Source: Tubiluchus corallicola (taxonomy: Eukaryota; Priapulida; Priapulimorpha; Priapulimorphida; Tubiluchidae). From it: a stretch of DNA of 64,000 bases. The notes beneath the pieces were generated by a model. The model worked only from the letters and a program-made list of their open reading frames with translations, did no database searches and was not told where the DNA came from. Location of the stretch: positions 660,501-724,500 of the forward strand of contig JAQGDQ010000006.1 of NCBI GenBank assembly GCA_030141605.1. The letters are read 5' to 3'. The position numbers and the translations under genes were made by a program. The first letter of the stretch is position 1. Each line of letters begins with the position of its first letter. This document shows positions 9,501-20,301 of this stretch, piece by piece.

Positions 9501-12164
9501 GGAATTGTCAAACCACGTGGCGGCTTCAGAAGAAAGCTCGTCGATGAAGAAATGGGAGACTATGCTGTTAATCTTATAGAGACTCATCCAGAATTTACAC
9601 TAGAGCAAATCATTGCGTCTATGCGCCGAGACATGCCTGAGAAACAACGCATATCCCGTTCAACGTAGCTAATGTGTTAAAAGGGCGTCTGATTGTAATG
9701 AAAAAGTTAGAAGACGCTGTAGCGGATAGAAATAGTGAAAGAGTGAAGCACGAACGCTTTCTTTATGCACACTGGTTGATGGAGAGAGGTTTGCAATGTG
9801 AAATTATATTCATTGACGAAGCGGGCATAAACCTGTGGATGAAGAGGACGAGAGGAAGGGCAATACAGGGTCAAAGAGCCGTGCGAGTTGTGGCTGGTCG
9901 TCGCGGAGGCAATCTTACCATGACTTTTGCAGTTAGCAATACAAACGGCCTGATATATCATTCCTTAACAGAAGGTGGAATGAACAGAGAACGTTTTAAT
10001 GCATTTCTTCAAGACGCAACAGATAACCTGCATGACGATGGTCCGGAAAAATTTTTCGTTTTTGACAATGCACCTGCTCACAGGAGAGCAGCCTTGCCGC
10101 CAGATTTGCGCCTACCAATTCAGATTAAGAGGCTTCCTCCTTATTCTCCCTTTTTAAATATTGTCGAGAACATTTCAGTCTGTGGAAGGCCGAAATGAAG
10201 CGTCTTCTTGCAGATATTAGAGAAAATCTTCTAGTGCAGAATCATGGTCAGAGAATGGCAACATTAGCTCAGTTAGCAGAACAGTCTGTTAATATCATAA
10301 CACCCGCAGATGCAGCCAATTATTTTCGGCATATGCAGCAGTATGTACCACGCTGCTTAACCTACGATGATATTCTGATGTAAATCTTGTTCATATCAAA
10401 CTTTTGTTCATGTTTGTTGTTTAATTATTATTTATGAGTCAGCGGTACTATATATTTAAAATGTTGGTCTTGAGCATTGATTACACGTTTAATTTTGCAG
10501 ATTTCATTAATTATTCAAAAAAATGTTTTTGTAAAACGTTAACAAATAAAATGTAGAATGGTGTTTATATTTATAATTGTATAATTGTTAACTTATTTAT
10601 GTACAACGCTTTTAAGTGTTCTTATCAAATAAACAATTTCTTTACATATGAAAAACGCATTAGCATCCATACAAATAGTTGCAAATTAATTAAATATAAT
10701 ATATAAAAACTGATGCTGCTGATAGCACCATGACCATAAAATATAATTTTAATTTGGTTTATATTTTTGTAATTTTGCACTTAAATAAGTTAATTATCGA
10801 TTTATTCAAAATAATGCATCTACATTTGACTTACCTAAGTCACATTTGAGTTACCAAAACACATTCGAAATTCCTATGTCTACATTTGACTTACCTAAGT
10901 CACATTTGAACTTTCCTGTGTCTACATTTGACGTGTAAAACCTATATTTGTCACAGTATATTGTCTTCATGTTTATTTCCAACGCATCTTTAGGACAATG
11001 CAGAATTAATTGATATCATCATAGTAGAATGAACAGCATCAAAATAAAAGTGATAGACGCTGATACTTACATGCGTATTACACATAACTATAACTTGTGT
11101 AATCCTATAGTATGTTGATCAAATTTAATATGACAGTCTTAATTCTCAAAGTACCATTCACTGCATTTTCACAGAAGTTTCTTTAGGCATGTTCTAATTG
11201 AAAATGTATTTTTTATAAATTTTCTTAATGCATTTTCAAATGATGTACACTTTTCCTGTAGGGTGTAAAAGTTGAAGAAACAACACCTGCTACGGTCCAG
11301 ACATACAAACCCAATCGTCCTAACAAAGATCATGACCGGGGCTATGATAGACGAGGGAGGTATCAGTCAGGAGATGAGAGACAAGGTAGTGCTACAAGAG
11401 GTACATTTCAAACTCGAAGAGGAGGGCAGTCCCGTCAGTCTAATTATCGAGGCAATGAAGCTTACAGTAGGCCCGCTGGACGTGGTGCACGTGGACGTGA
11501 TAACCGGCGCTATAGAAATGATCGACAGCCTGCACCAGAATACTCAGGAAAACCAAATATCGATCAAGTTCAGCCCAATGGTAACAAAAACCCAACTGTC
11601 CAAATTGAACAAAAAAGTTCTGGGAAACAGCAATCAGTCAAGTCTACTGGAGATGCCAGTTCAACAAAGGGAACAGCTCCACGTATTTCTCCTGAAACAT
11701 CTTCATCATTAGAAAATCAGAAAGTTATTGACAAAGGAAACAGCAACAGTCACATGGAGAATGTCCTACCCACAAGTGAAAAATTGCATAATGCACCTCC
11801 CAAGAATATTATAGTAAATTGTGATCCTGCACTTAATAATATAGCTAATAAAGTTGCTTCACTTACTGTCACATCCAGAGACAATGAAAAAGGTAAAACT
11901 GATGAACATGGTGGAGATTTTAAGCTCGCAGAGCAACCATTGCCCACTCTTCATCTAAACGGCGTGAGTTGGGGTGATGCAATGGAACTCGAGGACAGTA
12001 TGGAATCATTTGATAACAACATGAACAGCACTAAAAATAATAGTGCTAAACCTCAGCGCCGCATTCGAAATAAACGTAACTATAATTCCCGTAATCCGAA
12101 GACACAACAAAATATAGAAAAAGATGTGAAAATATCCAACTGTATAGGAAAACTTGACCATTGA
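390..12164 (+). CDS. SPATS2: SPATS2/SPATS2L-like protein, 3' ten coding exons (5' end outside window)
   Basis: Coding exons are 390-554, 875-962, 3108-3243, 3653-3912, 4422-4551, 5450-5508, 6201-6310, 7172-7274, 7937-8157 and 11262-12164. Together they make 2175 nt in one frame, 724 residues plus stop, with every junction in phase and GT-AG. The order matches the SPATS2 family: an N-terminal UBA-like helical region (SNNDIVLVLQYYDYSIEAAI, then KEWNISGK), a lysine-rich basic stretch (PKKKNRKRKPR), a Ser-rich linker, a conserved coiled coil over exons 5-8 (LEKSLKDLYRQ, EMDHSYKKIKEVFD, ELKADIKHFVSERK) and a basic RG-rich C-terminus. Vertebrate paralogues are cytoplasmic, RNA-associated and stress-granule linked; the function here is inferred from them. 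The start codon is upstream of the window, because exon 390-554 opens with an acceptor and no initiator. Transposons sit in its introns. Confidence 0.93.
875..962 (+). CDS. SPATS2: SPATS2 exon B
   Basis: Acceptor attatag, donor gtacat; leaves one base (g). Encodes the lysine/arginine-rich basic stretch PKKKNRKRKPREE. Confidence 0.88.
1109..1946. mobile_element. Non-autonomous fold-back element in SPATS2 intron
   Basis: The ends are inverted: ggagcctaggtagagggtgc at 1109 and its near-perfect complement at 1926-1946. Each arm holds two related copies of one unit starting gtag(a/g)gggtgc, at 1118 and 1300 on the left. On the right they are reversed, at about 1926-1936 and 1841-1845. Units share the landmarks atcaatttaaatc, aacatcaatgaaact and ctgaataaa. 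The outer right unit is missing about 100 bp. The core has a doubled gaatttagtgatgattta. There is no ORF. The boundary is probably a TA dinucleotide, so a TA-inserting superfamily is possible; the parent is unknown. Confidence 0.65.
2105..2631. mobile_element. hAT-type non-autonomous element (relic)
   Basis: The left end tcggtggttcccaacg resembles the common hAT terminus (cagtggttcccaacc). The right end is its diverged complement (aaggctggaaacccat). The flanks share agctaa (2098-2103 and 2633-2638) inside a plausible 8-bp duplication with edge mismatches. The last 80 bp carry ggaccccaattggggtcc, a palindrome seen in such ends. No coding capacity. Inserted in SPATS2 intron 963-3107. Confidence 0.5.
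3108..3243 (+). CDS. SPATS2: SPATS2 exon C, tandem acceptors
   Basis: Two acceptors six bases apart (ttttag then tttcag) both keep the frame. The first adds Val-Ser before GIADGS. The donor is gtgcgt, leaving two bases that exon D completes to Pro. Low-complexity Ser/Thr linker. Confidence 0.83.
3653..3912 (+). CDS. SPATS2: SPATS2 exon D
   Basis: Acceptor catttag, donor gtatgg. Encodes a Ser-rich linker (TDVANLNSPGLSSLDED and on). The open frame runs on past the donor, but exon E joins in phase here. Confidence 0.88.
4422..4551 (+). CDS. SPATS2: SPATS2 exon E, start of coiled coil
   Basis: Acceptor gatttcag, donor gtagaa. Encodes LEKSLKDLYRQVVSISRHK and EEMDHSYKKIKEVFD, one of the best conserved blocks of the family. 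Confidence 0.92.
5450..5508 (+). CDS. SPATS2: SPATS2 exon F
   Basis: Acceptor gttcttag, donor gtaagt; 59 nt. Encodes LDEREVDLIIEMDKVKKQA, continuing the coiled coil. Confidence 0.92.
6201..6310 (+). CDS. SPATS2: SPATS2 exon G
   Basis: Acceptor gactatag, donor gtatgt. Encodes MELMDERQQQADAL and ANVLELKADIK. An upstream ATG in the same frame belongs to the intron. Confidence 0.92.
7172..7274 (+). CDS. SPATS2: SPATS2 exon H
   Basis: Acceptor tatttag, donor gtaaat. Encodes HFVSERKLEEELCRTTRFI, completing the conserved coiled-coil block; ends IQIFGE plus one base. Confidence 0.92.
7937..8157 (+). CDS. SPATS2: SPATS2 exon I
   Basis: Acceptor ttttctag, donor gtaacc. Encodes a Ser/Pro-rich linker (RRASVSSVASSM and on) followed by a short helix LAELQQRLHQALKLQ. 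The following intron, 8158-11261, received the Tc1-like transposon. Confidence 0.9.
8882..9064 (+). repeat. Left subterminal array of TCAAATGT motifs
   Basis: Eight exact TCAAATGT copies start at 8882, 8904, 8925, 8944, 8965, 9015, 9037 and 9057. Spacings are 22, 21, 19, 21, 50, 22 and 20. The fuller unit is about aagTCAAATGTagacttaggt. The first copy lies inside the terminal inverted repeat. Likely transposase-binding sites (inference). Confidence 0.85.
9357..10383 (+). pseudogene. DDE transposase of the Tc1-like element, two frameshifts
   Basis: Starts at ATG 9357 (MVYQRISFEDKQRIFQSYER). An N-terminal helix-turn-helix (ARQLGIKKSTAWAIIKRAL) is followed by a second winged/HTH region (FTLEQIIASM, ISRST). 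The frame then breaks at about 9668, where one base is missing, and resumes ANVLKGRL. Catalytic Asp 1 is in EIIFIDEAGINLW, Asp 2 in FFVFDNAPAHRR, and the acidic third residue in SPFLNIVEN, with 33 residues between Asp 2 and Glu. A second one-base loss near 10168-10175 breaks the frame again. The reading then continues FSLWKAEMKRLLADIREN to the stop at 10381-10383. About 340 residues if intact, normal for Tc1/IS630 transposases. Presumably non-functional. Confidence 0.9.
10822..10931 (-). repeat. Right subterminal array, inverted
   Basis: ACATTTGA, the complement of the left motif, starts at 10822, 10842, 10882, 10902 and 10924, with one variant (acattcga) at 10861. Spacings are 20, 19, 21, 20 and 22. 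It faces the left array, as expected of subterminal binding sites. Confidence 0.85.
11262..12164 (+). CDS. SPATS2: SPATS2 last coding exon, RG-rich tail
   Basis: Acceptor ttcctgtag; 300 codons to TGA at 12162-12164. The frame starts GVKVEETTPATVQ and is basic and RG/RR-rich early (RRGRYQSGDERQ, PAGRGARGRDNRRYRNDRQ), then Asn/Ser-rich. It ends in an acidic patch (WGDAMELEDSMESF) followed by a basic patch (RRIRNKRNYNSRN). RG-rich tails fit RNA binding and arginine methylation (inference). Confidence 0.9.
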   Translation, partial: GVKVEETTPATVQTYKPNRPNKDHDRGYDRRGRYQSGDERQGSATRGTFQTRRGGQSRQSNYRGNEAYSRPAGRGARGRDNRRYRNDRQPAPEYSGKPNIDQVQPNGNKNPTVQIEQKSSGKQQSVKSTGDASSTKGTAPRISPETSSSLENQKVIDKGNSNSHMENVLPTSEKLHNAPPKNIIVNCDPALNNIANKVASLTVTSRDNEKGKTDEHGGDFKLAEQPLPTLHLNGVSWGDAMELEDSMESFDNNMNSTKNNSAKPQRRIRNKRNYNSRNPKTQQNIEKDVKISNCIGKLDH

Positions 12165-12985
12165 CTTTTAAGTGTTTTAGTATATGAGATTCCTATCTGT
12201 GAAAATCAGATGGAAAATTATTGCAAGTGCTGTCTCTCATCTTATGTTTGTACGAATAAGTTCAAACATTATAATTTGTTTTACGTATAGTAAGTCCTCG
12301 CTTAATGACAGCAGTTCATTCCAACAAGACATGGTGTTGGGCATTTGCTCATAATTCCTTTGTCATTTTCACAGTGCATTGATGTCTTATAACACATTAT
12401 GCTTCCGGTGACACCAAACGGTCTTCTCGAAGAAAGTGGACATCTTTTCAGCAGCTTTATCACACGTCCAATCCAATGCAACCTTGTTTGGTGTTATTCC
12501 AGGATCTTTTTGTCACTTCGTCATAAAGTTCGTTAGAAATTAGACCGTTCGACATCCAATAGTTTTTCATCTTCTTTGAAAAAACTATTGTTGTTTTACT
12601 TTCACTGTCTGCATTTCAGTGTTATATAAAAACAGTTTTTTGTTACTCACAAAAAACCTTCTAAAATTTGAGTAAGTTGTACAAGCTAGAATTTTCACAT
12701 TATTTCAAATGTATTGGGGTGCTTCCCGGCATTGTACAGTTATTGTTGCTTGCATTTATATGACAAGATTTGAACTTTTGAAGCAATTTGTTGCTAAACA
12801 GGCATCATTAGGCAAGGACTTTCTATATTTTGTTAGATATATTAATTACCTTTTTGGTAATGTTGCACAATTTGTTGTCTCTCGTTGATAAAATATCACA
12901 GGTAAAAATCTCTGGTTGTCGACAAGTTAATGACAAATTAACTTAATTAACTTAATCTCAATAAAACATTGTTATCATCACTTTT
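12165..12985 (+). other. SPATS2: Probable SPATS2 3' UTR
   Basis: Follows the TGA directly and has no further exon signals. The first canonical AATAAA is at 12960-12965, suggesting cleavage near 12980. Other AATAAA copies exist far downstream, so the true end is uncertain. Confidence 0.45.
12960..12965 (+). promoter_or_regulatory. SPATS2: Candidate poly(A) signal for SPATS2
   Basis: AATAAA, the first copy after the stop codon, about 800 bp downstream. AT-rich DNA produces this hexamer often. Confidence 0.35.
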
Positions 12986-15900
12986 ACAGCTGGTTAATTG
13001 GTACTTATTAATTTCATGACAAACAAGATTTCATTTCAGTAGGAAATTTTTATTGTGTACAGTGTGCCAAACAATCTCTTAATCATAATAGATTTTATGC
13101 GAGTGTTTTGTAGCAATTTAATATCCTATTCAGTCAAATGTTTATTACAAATTGTCCATTATATTACTTAGTTGGTGGTCAAAAAAGAGAACAACAGTAA
13201 GGCATGGTGTGTATTTCTCAATGCTGACTTCACGTTTAAATATTCTCTAGCTAAATTATTTTTTTTCAATTTTAACACAAATAGGAAGTTTAATGTCTTG
13301 TTGGCAACTTTATTTTTCATCAGAAGAGAATTTGAAGTAACCAAGATGACATTAATACAAACTGCGTGATCTGTTTCTGGTTGTATACCCTGTGAACAAT
13401 TTACAATACATATCATCCACAACTAGGAGCAGTTTATATGACCTAAGAAGTATTTGTAATGAAAATTCTTTGGTATTTCCATAATACCAGCTTCAGTGTG
13501 TACTTGATCTGACCTGCTGTATTTTTGTCATCTCTTCAATTGAAGCTGTGGAAGCTCTGCCGACTTGGTGATATTCAGATCCTTTAGGTAATCTTCTAAG
13601 ACATGTGCATTACATACACATCCTCTTTTAACAGATACTTGTATGTAATCAGCATTGACAAAGACAAAAACAGTTTCACTTTTGTACTTTGTTATATCTC
13701 CAGCTAGACTTTGCTCAATTAAAGCTTGTTACTTTTTACATTTTTTGGCAAAGTTCTGAATATGTTTTTACAATTTTACTAACAGTCGTTTTCTATAATC
13801 TTTGTAGCATTAATCTTGTAGCTGAGGTGGTCTTTGTAACATTTATGATGCAAGCTCACTTTGTACTTTTTTCCAGTAAGACAAGTGCCTTTAATAGGGA
13901 CCATAAAGTGTTTTAACGACTATGCATTTAATGTAATATAGATTCTCGTGTGTCTTAACTTTGTAAAGCAGTTTTTGCCTTATGTCTAGTTATAACTTGC
14001 ATGACATTGATTGTTATGCAAGGTCACTATCGAGGATGACAGAATTTGTTAAAGTTCATCCATTTCTACGCAAAACTTATGCCTTACTCTAATATGCATG
14101 CAAGGTTGGTGCTTATTTTTTACATTATTTAATTTACTTAAGCTAATCAAATGGTAAATAATTAAACTATAAGCAGATGTAGTCATTCCCAACATGCTAC
14201 CTGTGACTTGTCTGCTATTTTTGTACCAGTTGCAGGTGACTCGAGCCACAATGAACCATACATGTATATATATAACATTTTTGTATCTTCACTCACATAG
14301 CACTGATAATTTGACTCAACAGCTATCAAGGCTGATTATTGTTTTGCTTTCATGTTTTAGCAAACAGAATTTAAAATTGTCATGGCCTAATACTTAGCCT
14401 GGTGACTAAGAATTTTGTATACTGCAATTTACTAAGTGGCAATATTACATATTTTGCATCATTCGAAATTGTTCTACTTGTTGAGAAAGTAAATTGAAAT
14501 ATAGCAAATACATTAATATAATATCTGTAGTATTGTTTAGGTAGGATTGAGTTTGATGTATTAATGTGCATGTGAAAGTTGGTATTTTGCAAATAGAATG
14601 AGCATGACCTATTTAAAAGCTTTCAGATTAAAATTATTATTGTTATGTATAAAATTAAAGTTAAAATTTGTTTGTTTGTTGGTAATGGTTTGTATAAAAA
14701 TTATTGGTTGTTGATATTGTTATGCTTAAATGCAATATTTCTTGTACTGTAATGTATAATATTGTTTCGTTGATTGTTTGAGAAACAACATACTACACAG
14801 CAACTGTACAGGGTCGTAATATATGTACTGCATGGGTTATTATATATGAATCTACTGTAAATCGAACTGACTCGCAAGATTTGGCCTCTGTTTTCTGGCT
14901 TCCTTAAAATTATTATAAATGGACCTATTTCATAGGTCTAAAGAAACTAGTGTCAGGTGAACGTGATGGTGGAATTAGAAAGCAGAATAACAGAAAGCAG
15001 TTTTAAAGAAATGTTGTTGCGAATGGATATGTGAACCCTGTTTAATAGTCTGGAAAACACACGTTGTACTTAACCAGGTTAAGTTCGCTGGCTTTAATTT
15101 TACAGAAGGATTTTGTAATATCCCTTTGTGATTATTCACTCATGTGTGTAAGTATTTCAGGTAGCCATTCATAGGCATCGGTTGTCATTTACACCTATTA
15201 CTGGGCTTGTATGCTTTGTTGAGTTGTATGGAGTGCTTGATAGTAAATGAAACTATAATTTAATATCTCGTTTTGACAACATTGTTATTATAATTATTGT
15301 TAGTAAAACAAATAAAATCTGCCTTATTATAGTATTTGGTGTTGATCAAAATACGTTGGGAAAATTTTGGACTCGAATAAATTATTTATGAAAGTCAATA
15401 TGGCTTATTTTATATTTTTATTAACTATTGATTGTTCTTAAACGTCACAGCAAAACCTTTAATATTTATTATCTCATTAATTTCAAACAAATGAGAACGG
15501 CCATATTTATTGGTTGAAATTATTGTGAATATGCGATAAAAAAAATCTTGATTAAATTCGTTCCAGTATAGAAACTGATAAACAGTAAACCCTATTAAAT
15601 TATAACCAATTGAATTGATGAAAAAGTTGATGTGTATCTCAGCCACCCAAATTTTGTCACCAACGACGGCTCTAGTTATCCAGCTTACTGATAAACAGTA
15701 AACGCCAATTTACTGCTATGCGGGTCTAGTCAGTTATTACGTAACCCTATTATATTATAACCAATTGAATTGATGAAAAAGTTGATGTGTATCTCAGTCA
15801 CCCAAATTTTGTCACCAACGACGGTTCTTGTTATCCAGTTTACCCAAACATTCGCTGTGACATTATAAAAGAATCATTTGTGAAATACGATTTCCTCTCC

Positions 15901-18900
15901 TGCAAATACGAAGCTACAAAAATTGAAGTTGCCGGAAATAGAAATTGTTACCAGAAATGTTAAATACTGTTAGTTAACATACATTTGTATTTAGTTTAAA
16001 CTGCTTAATATTTGTGACTGAAAAACTGGATAATTTTATAGGTGAGAACTATGAAAACAAGACAGACTCGCGGCGAACAAAATTTGTTACATTTATACAA
16101 AAAATACAAATTTGTCACATCTTTGACTCAACTTGTGGATTTTTTTTTTATAAGTCAACCAACTATCTATTTTTCGAAAACCGTTCTGTTCACGTGCTAA
16201 ATGAAGTGGAGAAAGTGTGCAAAGATACCACAAGACTATTTTCATTGGAATTTGATCCACAGGCTAGCGTTTTCACGGACATTTAAATATATCTTGTTAT
16301 GCAACAGAACTGCAATTATGACTGCGTTTTCCTAACGGCCAGTATTAGCACTTACGTAAATGATGAGTTTGGTCACTCAAACTGGATACGCGATTGATGT
16401 TTATATTTATTTTTTAAATTGCTAACGGCTATTAAAACAGCCTTTAATGGCTATGAAGATATGAAGTTGTCCATTAATTTGAATTGCAACTTAACCTCAG
16501 TTATTTCAGTCAAAAGACTGTCAATGGGTCAGTAAATCGGTGACGTCATATTCTTACGAGCTATAGTACTTACATAGTCTAGCAACGTTTCTGATTATAT
16601 AATACGCTCTCAAATGTATTTTATAAGTACAAGCTTTTTATCTAGCCTTAAAATTTGTGGTGTTTTGCTGACCTGGTTTATCTATGTCAACATTAAGAAA
16701 TGCCTCGCGAAGATGGATCATAATAGGGAACTCAGCGCCTCCATATTAAAACCCGAATGTTGACTCAAATTGGTTAACTGTTTTAATTGGCATTAATGGC
16801 AGTCTGAGGCATTTCGTGATGGACAAGCTCGGAACTAATGACGTGCAAGTGTTTCCTATTCTTCCTGCACTTTTTGAAGGCCTGTATAGTTGCATGTTAT
16901 ATGCCCGGTCTAATTATTCATCTTTGATGCTGAAGAGGTCTTGTTGTCCATGCACTCAATATGTTTGATAGGTAACTTTTGAATGCTTGGGATCAACACC
17001 TGCTATCACTAGAGACGGTAGAACCCAATGATTCATTTGAAAGTGCGGCCGCAGATGTTTTATCATGCAGACGGTTCAATGCAGCCGATGCTGCAGTAGC
17101 TGCTTCAAGCAGTTCGAGTGCTCACTGCAGTGCAGTATCTTTAAAATGCTGACGATCCAGATTGGAGATGCGTACTCTACGATTGCATGCATGTACACAG
17201 TAAATTAGACCTTTTAATCTCCATGGAACTTTTGTTAAGGAACTAGTTATGTCTAATTTAGAATTCGCTTTTTAACATCCACTGTCTGCTATTTGTATCG
17301 CTGGCGTGTGGTCGATGCACGACAGAGTACTCCGCGCTTTTTAGCATTAGGAGAAACTGTTCATGTAGTTTTTCGATTCGTGTGTTGGATTAGTATAATT
17401 GTTTTATATTTACGTGACATATAATACGGTCCAAATGTGCATGAATTTACATAAAATTATGTGTATCAACTTAAATTTATCGTAAATATTACATAATTAT
17501 AATCATTATAATGCATCAACTTTCAATTGCAGTATTCTTTATATAGGTCCAGCCCATGACTTCACGTTATAGCTGGCCTCCTCAAACTTAGTCAGCAATA
17601 TTGGTCTAGCATTGCAGACTAGGAAAATTGTTCATTACGCAAAGCTGTAAAGCATCTTAGCAAAGTGCGTAATCTGACAAGCAGTAAAAGTAAATTTTTC
17701 TTTGGCCTTTTTAAGATGAATCCTCGTATTAAGGCCTAGGGGTTTGTTTTAAACATCACATATACATACGTGATAATCAAGCAAATTGTTTTCGGTTTTG
17801 CAACTGTGGGGTAAACTAAATTTTTAAAATTACATTTTTCCACAGCCTATTAGAAAAAACAACAATTAAGAATTATGATAATATGTGATCTGTGACAATG
17901 CATTTTATTCTGTTACCAAGTATACAGTTTATTGACTATTGGGGTTAAAAAGGCAGAAACGCTATACCTTATAATGCTTTCTCTTTGATATTAATATGTG
18001 ACTGCTTTGAAATGTGCAATGGAAAGTTGTAACAATATAATTGAAGCCGTCTATAATTAATAAAGAAATGCGCGAACTCCAGAGTAAAGGGCTTTAAATT
18101 TTGAGTTTCAAATAATCAGTGGCTATAATAACGGCACGCAAAAGCAAATTTTAACTAGTTGGGGTTAATTTTATTATCACATCTTCATTTGTTACAGCAA
18201 CAAATTTGCAGTTTTTATTTACGACCAAGTCAACCATTAAACCTAGAATGTCTGGTCCCTTAATTTTAAGCATGCAGATTTGTGTTTAGCATCCATTTAA
18301 ATTGAGTTAGCACGCAATTTTACATTAGAACTTAACTTAGCCATGTTAGGCCATTATAATAAGTGACTAGCTACACAGCTAAATATAATCTGAGACTGCA
18401 CAAAATGTCAAATCGCAATAAGAGCTCGAGCCATTATTGGTAAAATTTTGGATGCTAAAATTAATGCAAACATGCGCAAATTGTGCGTAGCTAGATTACG
18501 CTCGCTTTTAGTTTTGTTACGGAGACATTACAAAAATTATGTGAGTTTACATCTAGAATGACAGACGGATATTTATCATGGAACTATAATTTTCCCCGTG
18601 ATACCTAAGAAGATGCGCGCTTTCAATATGTGAAAGACCCCCGAATGCTTGATGGGTCTGATTATACAGACGCTCCCAATGCTGCAAGCAGTGGTTGCGC
18701 CCCTGATATTTTCAACCGACCTTTAAAATGACAATGTGTTTTCTCTTAACAGTTAGTTCAATTTTTATTGAACGATAATTTTTTCTATACACAACGACTT
18801 TATAAGATTTTCGGTTGTTACTGTAACTGTTATCGCTGTTAAGAGAAATCGATGATTTGTTCTAAACATAACGATGTGAATAATAGTAGTGGGAGGTAAA

Positions 18901-20301
18901 TAGAACAGCCGTGGTGGAGCTCTGGGCACGCGGTGAACAACCCAAGATTTTCTCCTCTCTTCAACGAAGAAATTACACATAAAATATAAAGAGAACTCAC
19001 AAGCCAGGTACGTTGAGTGTTTACCTACATCACACTAATTCCAATAATTAGTAAATTCGTTGAATACTGCGAAAATATGCAATACAATTTCGTGTCAAAT
19101 GTCGACGCAATCTTGCTGTATTTCCTGTAAGCTGTTCTTTGTTCGCAGCCATCCACGTAGTTGTAGTGTTATCGAACTGTGTCGATTTGTGTGTGAAGTT
19201 AGCATTCTCATTTTTTGTAGTTGTTTTTTCCTGAATGTTTTTAAAATTGCTTTTTTTGAACAAGAAATTTACAGAATGTTGTTAAGTATTGTTGTAATTT
19301 GTACGTCTCAGCAGTGTAACGTGATTTTAGGATCTGTCATTTTCGAGCTCACAGTCAGTTTTGATAGTGTACTAGGAATGTCGTAATACGTAATAACTGA
19401 ACATTACAGTAATAGACTATAGGGGCGAGGTGTTTACTCTCAAATGAGCGAATGTAGTTCCGAAAAGTGTATGTTATAAGAAATGATTGTTATAGAAATC
19501 ACACTTGCCATTTTGTTTGGTTACACATACGCGCATATATACCTACTGTACATGGGATAGTCGTGGCTACTGTAGAAATGTAATACCCATTTTTATGTTT
19601 TTTACGTTTAGTGCATGTGTAGACAGACATGTAGTTAGATACGTTGTTCTTTTTACCTATAGGTTAGTAAGCAGTGTATCTTGCATGTCATTAAAAGGAA
19701 TGGTTTTATACGATTAGAGTTCCTTTACTGTAGACTAGTTAAGTCTTATGTCATTTAACCTATTCTTTAAGGTTTTTACACCACCGAGTTGGAGTTAGCC
19801 TTAACATTCATTATTAGTACTGCCGCTTTGCAAATAATTGCATTAGTAAAGTGCATTACACGTGTTTTAGAAATATTAAAATTCAGCACCCTAACGACAG
19901 GAGCCTTCCTTTCCTTTATCTTTTCTTACCATCCATACTCTAGTCCTCTACTCGTAAAGAAGGTGTTTAAAAATGGTGGAGCTTCACTGTCTGTTTTCTA
20001 GTAAAGTGTTACAATAATCAATCTTTTTCACTACTTTTAGACAGCGTGTACGTGATTTATTTCTTCCTCTTGGCATTAATCAGCTACTTTTCATATATGT
20101 TATTAAGCTTCTTCATATTAACTTTAAGGCACATTTTGATGTACTTCTTTTACCTGGTTATACCATTTCATTCACAATGGAATGTTGCTTTGTACTGCAC
20201 TTTTGTAAATTTTTATTTTGTACATTTTCACTCTGATTAGTCAGGTAGCACTTGCTTAATGAAATTTTAAAATTTGTGTGCATTACTAACTACCTAAGTA
20301 A
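12986..20301. other. Intergenic or long 3' UTR region, no gene recognised
   Basis: AT-rich DNA between SPATS2 and UBE2E. Short open frames (13172-13422, 13689-13916, 15425-15646, 16014-16286, 19060-19386 and others) have no recognisable family, splice structure or conserved motif. The one clear structure is the direct duplication at 15589-15838. Undetected UBE2E 5' UTR exons or promoters could lie here. Confidence 0.6.
15589..15838 (+). repeat. 95-bp direct duplication, two copies
   Basis: Copies at 15589-15683 and 15744-15838 are offset by 155 bp and differ at only a few bases. Both run accctatta..ttataaccaattgaattgatg to gtcaccaacgacgg..ttatccag. The 60 bp between them repeat the preceding ctgataaacagtaaac (15575 and 15688), showing a multi-step local duplication. 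Confidence 0.9.

Larger units (their letters stand above)
8869..10944 (+). mobile_element. Tc1/mariner-IS630-type DNA transposon with subterminal motif arrays
   Basis: The terminal inverted repeats are about 26 bp, nearly identical (taggttttacaagtcaaatg at the left, its complement with one change at the right). The flanks read TATAGG and CCTATA, giving a TA target duplication (8867-8868 and 10945-10946; a 2-bp shift inward is equally possible). Inside lies one transposase reading frame broken in two places. Both ends carry iterated TCAAATGT motifs (separate entries). The element is in SPATS2 intron 8158-11261 in the sense orientation. About 2.08 kb long with complete ends and two lesions, so it looks like a fairly recent but inactive copy. 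Confidence 0.9.

Noticed and set aside
11272-11712. 146-codon open frame in the SPATS2 last exon
   Set aside because: It is out of frame with the acceptor and with both conserved ends; the +1-shifted reading (GVKVEETTPATV to the 12164 stop) is the coding one.
12295-12345. agtaagtcctcgcttaatgac resembling a pogo/Tigger terminal repeat
   Set aside because: No matching inverted end or transposase downstream to about 13 kb.
16014-16286. 90-codon ORF between SPATS2 and UBE2E
   Set aside because: No motif, Phe/Lys/Asn-rich composition expected of AT-rich random frames.
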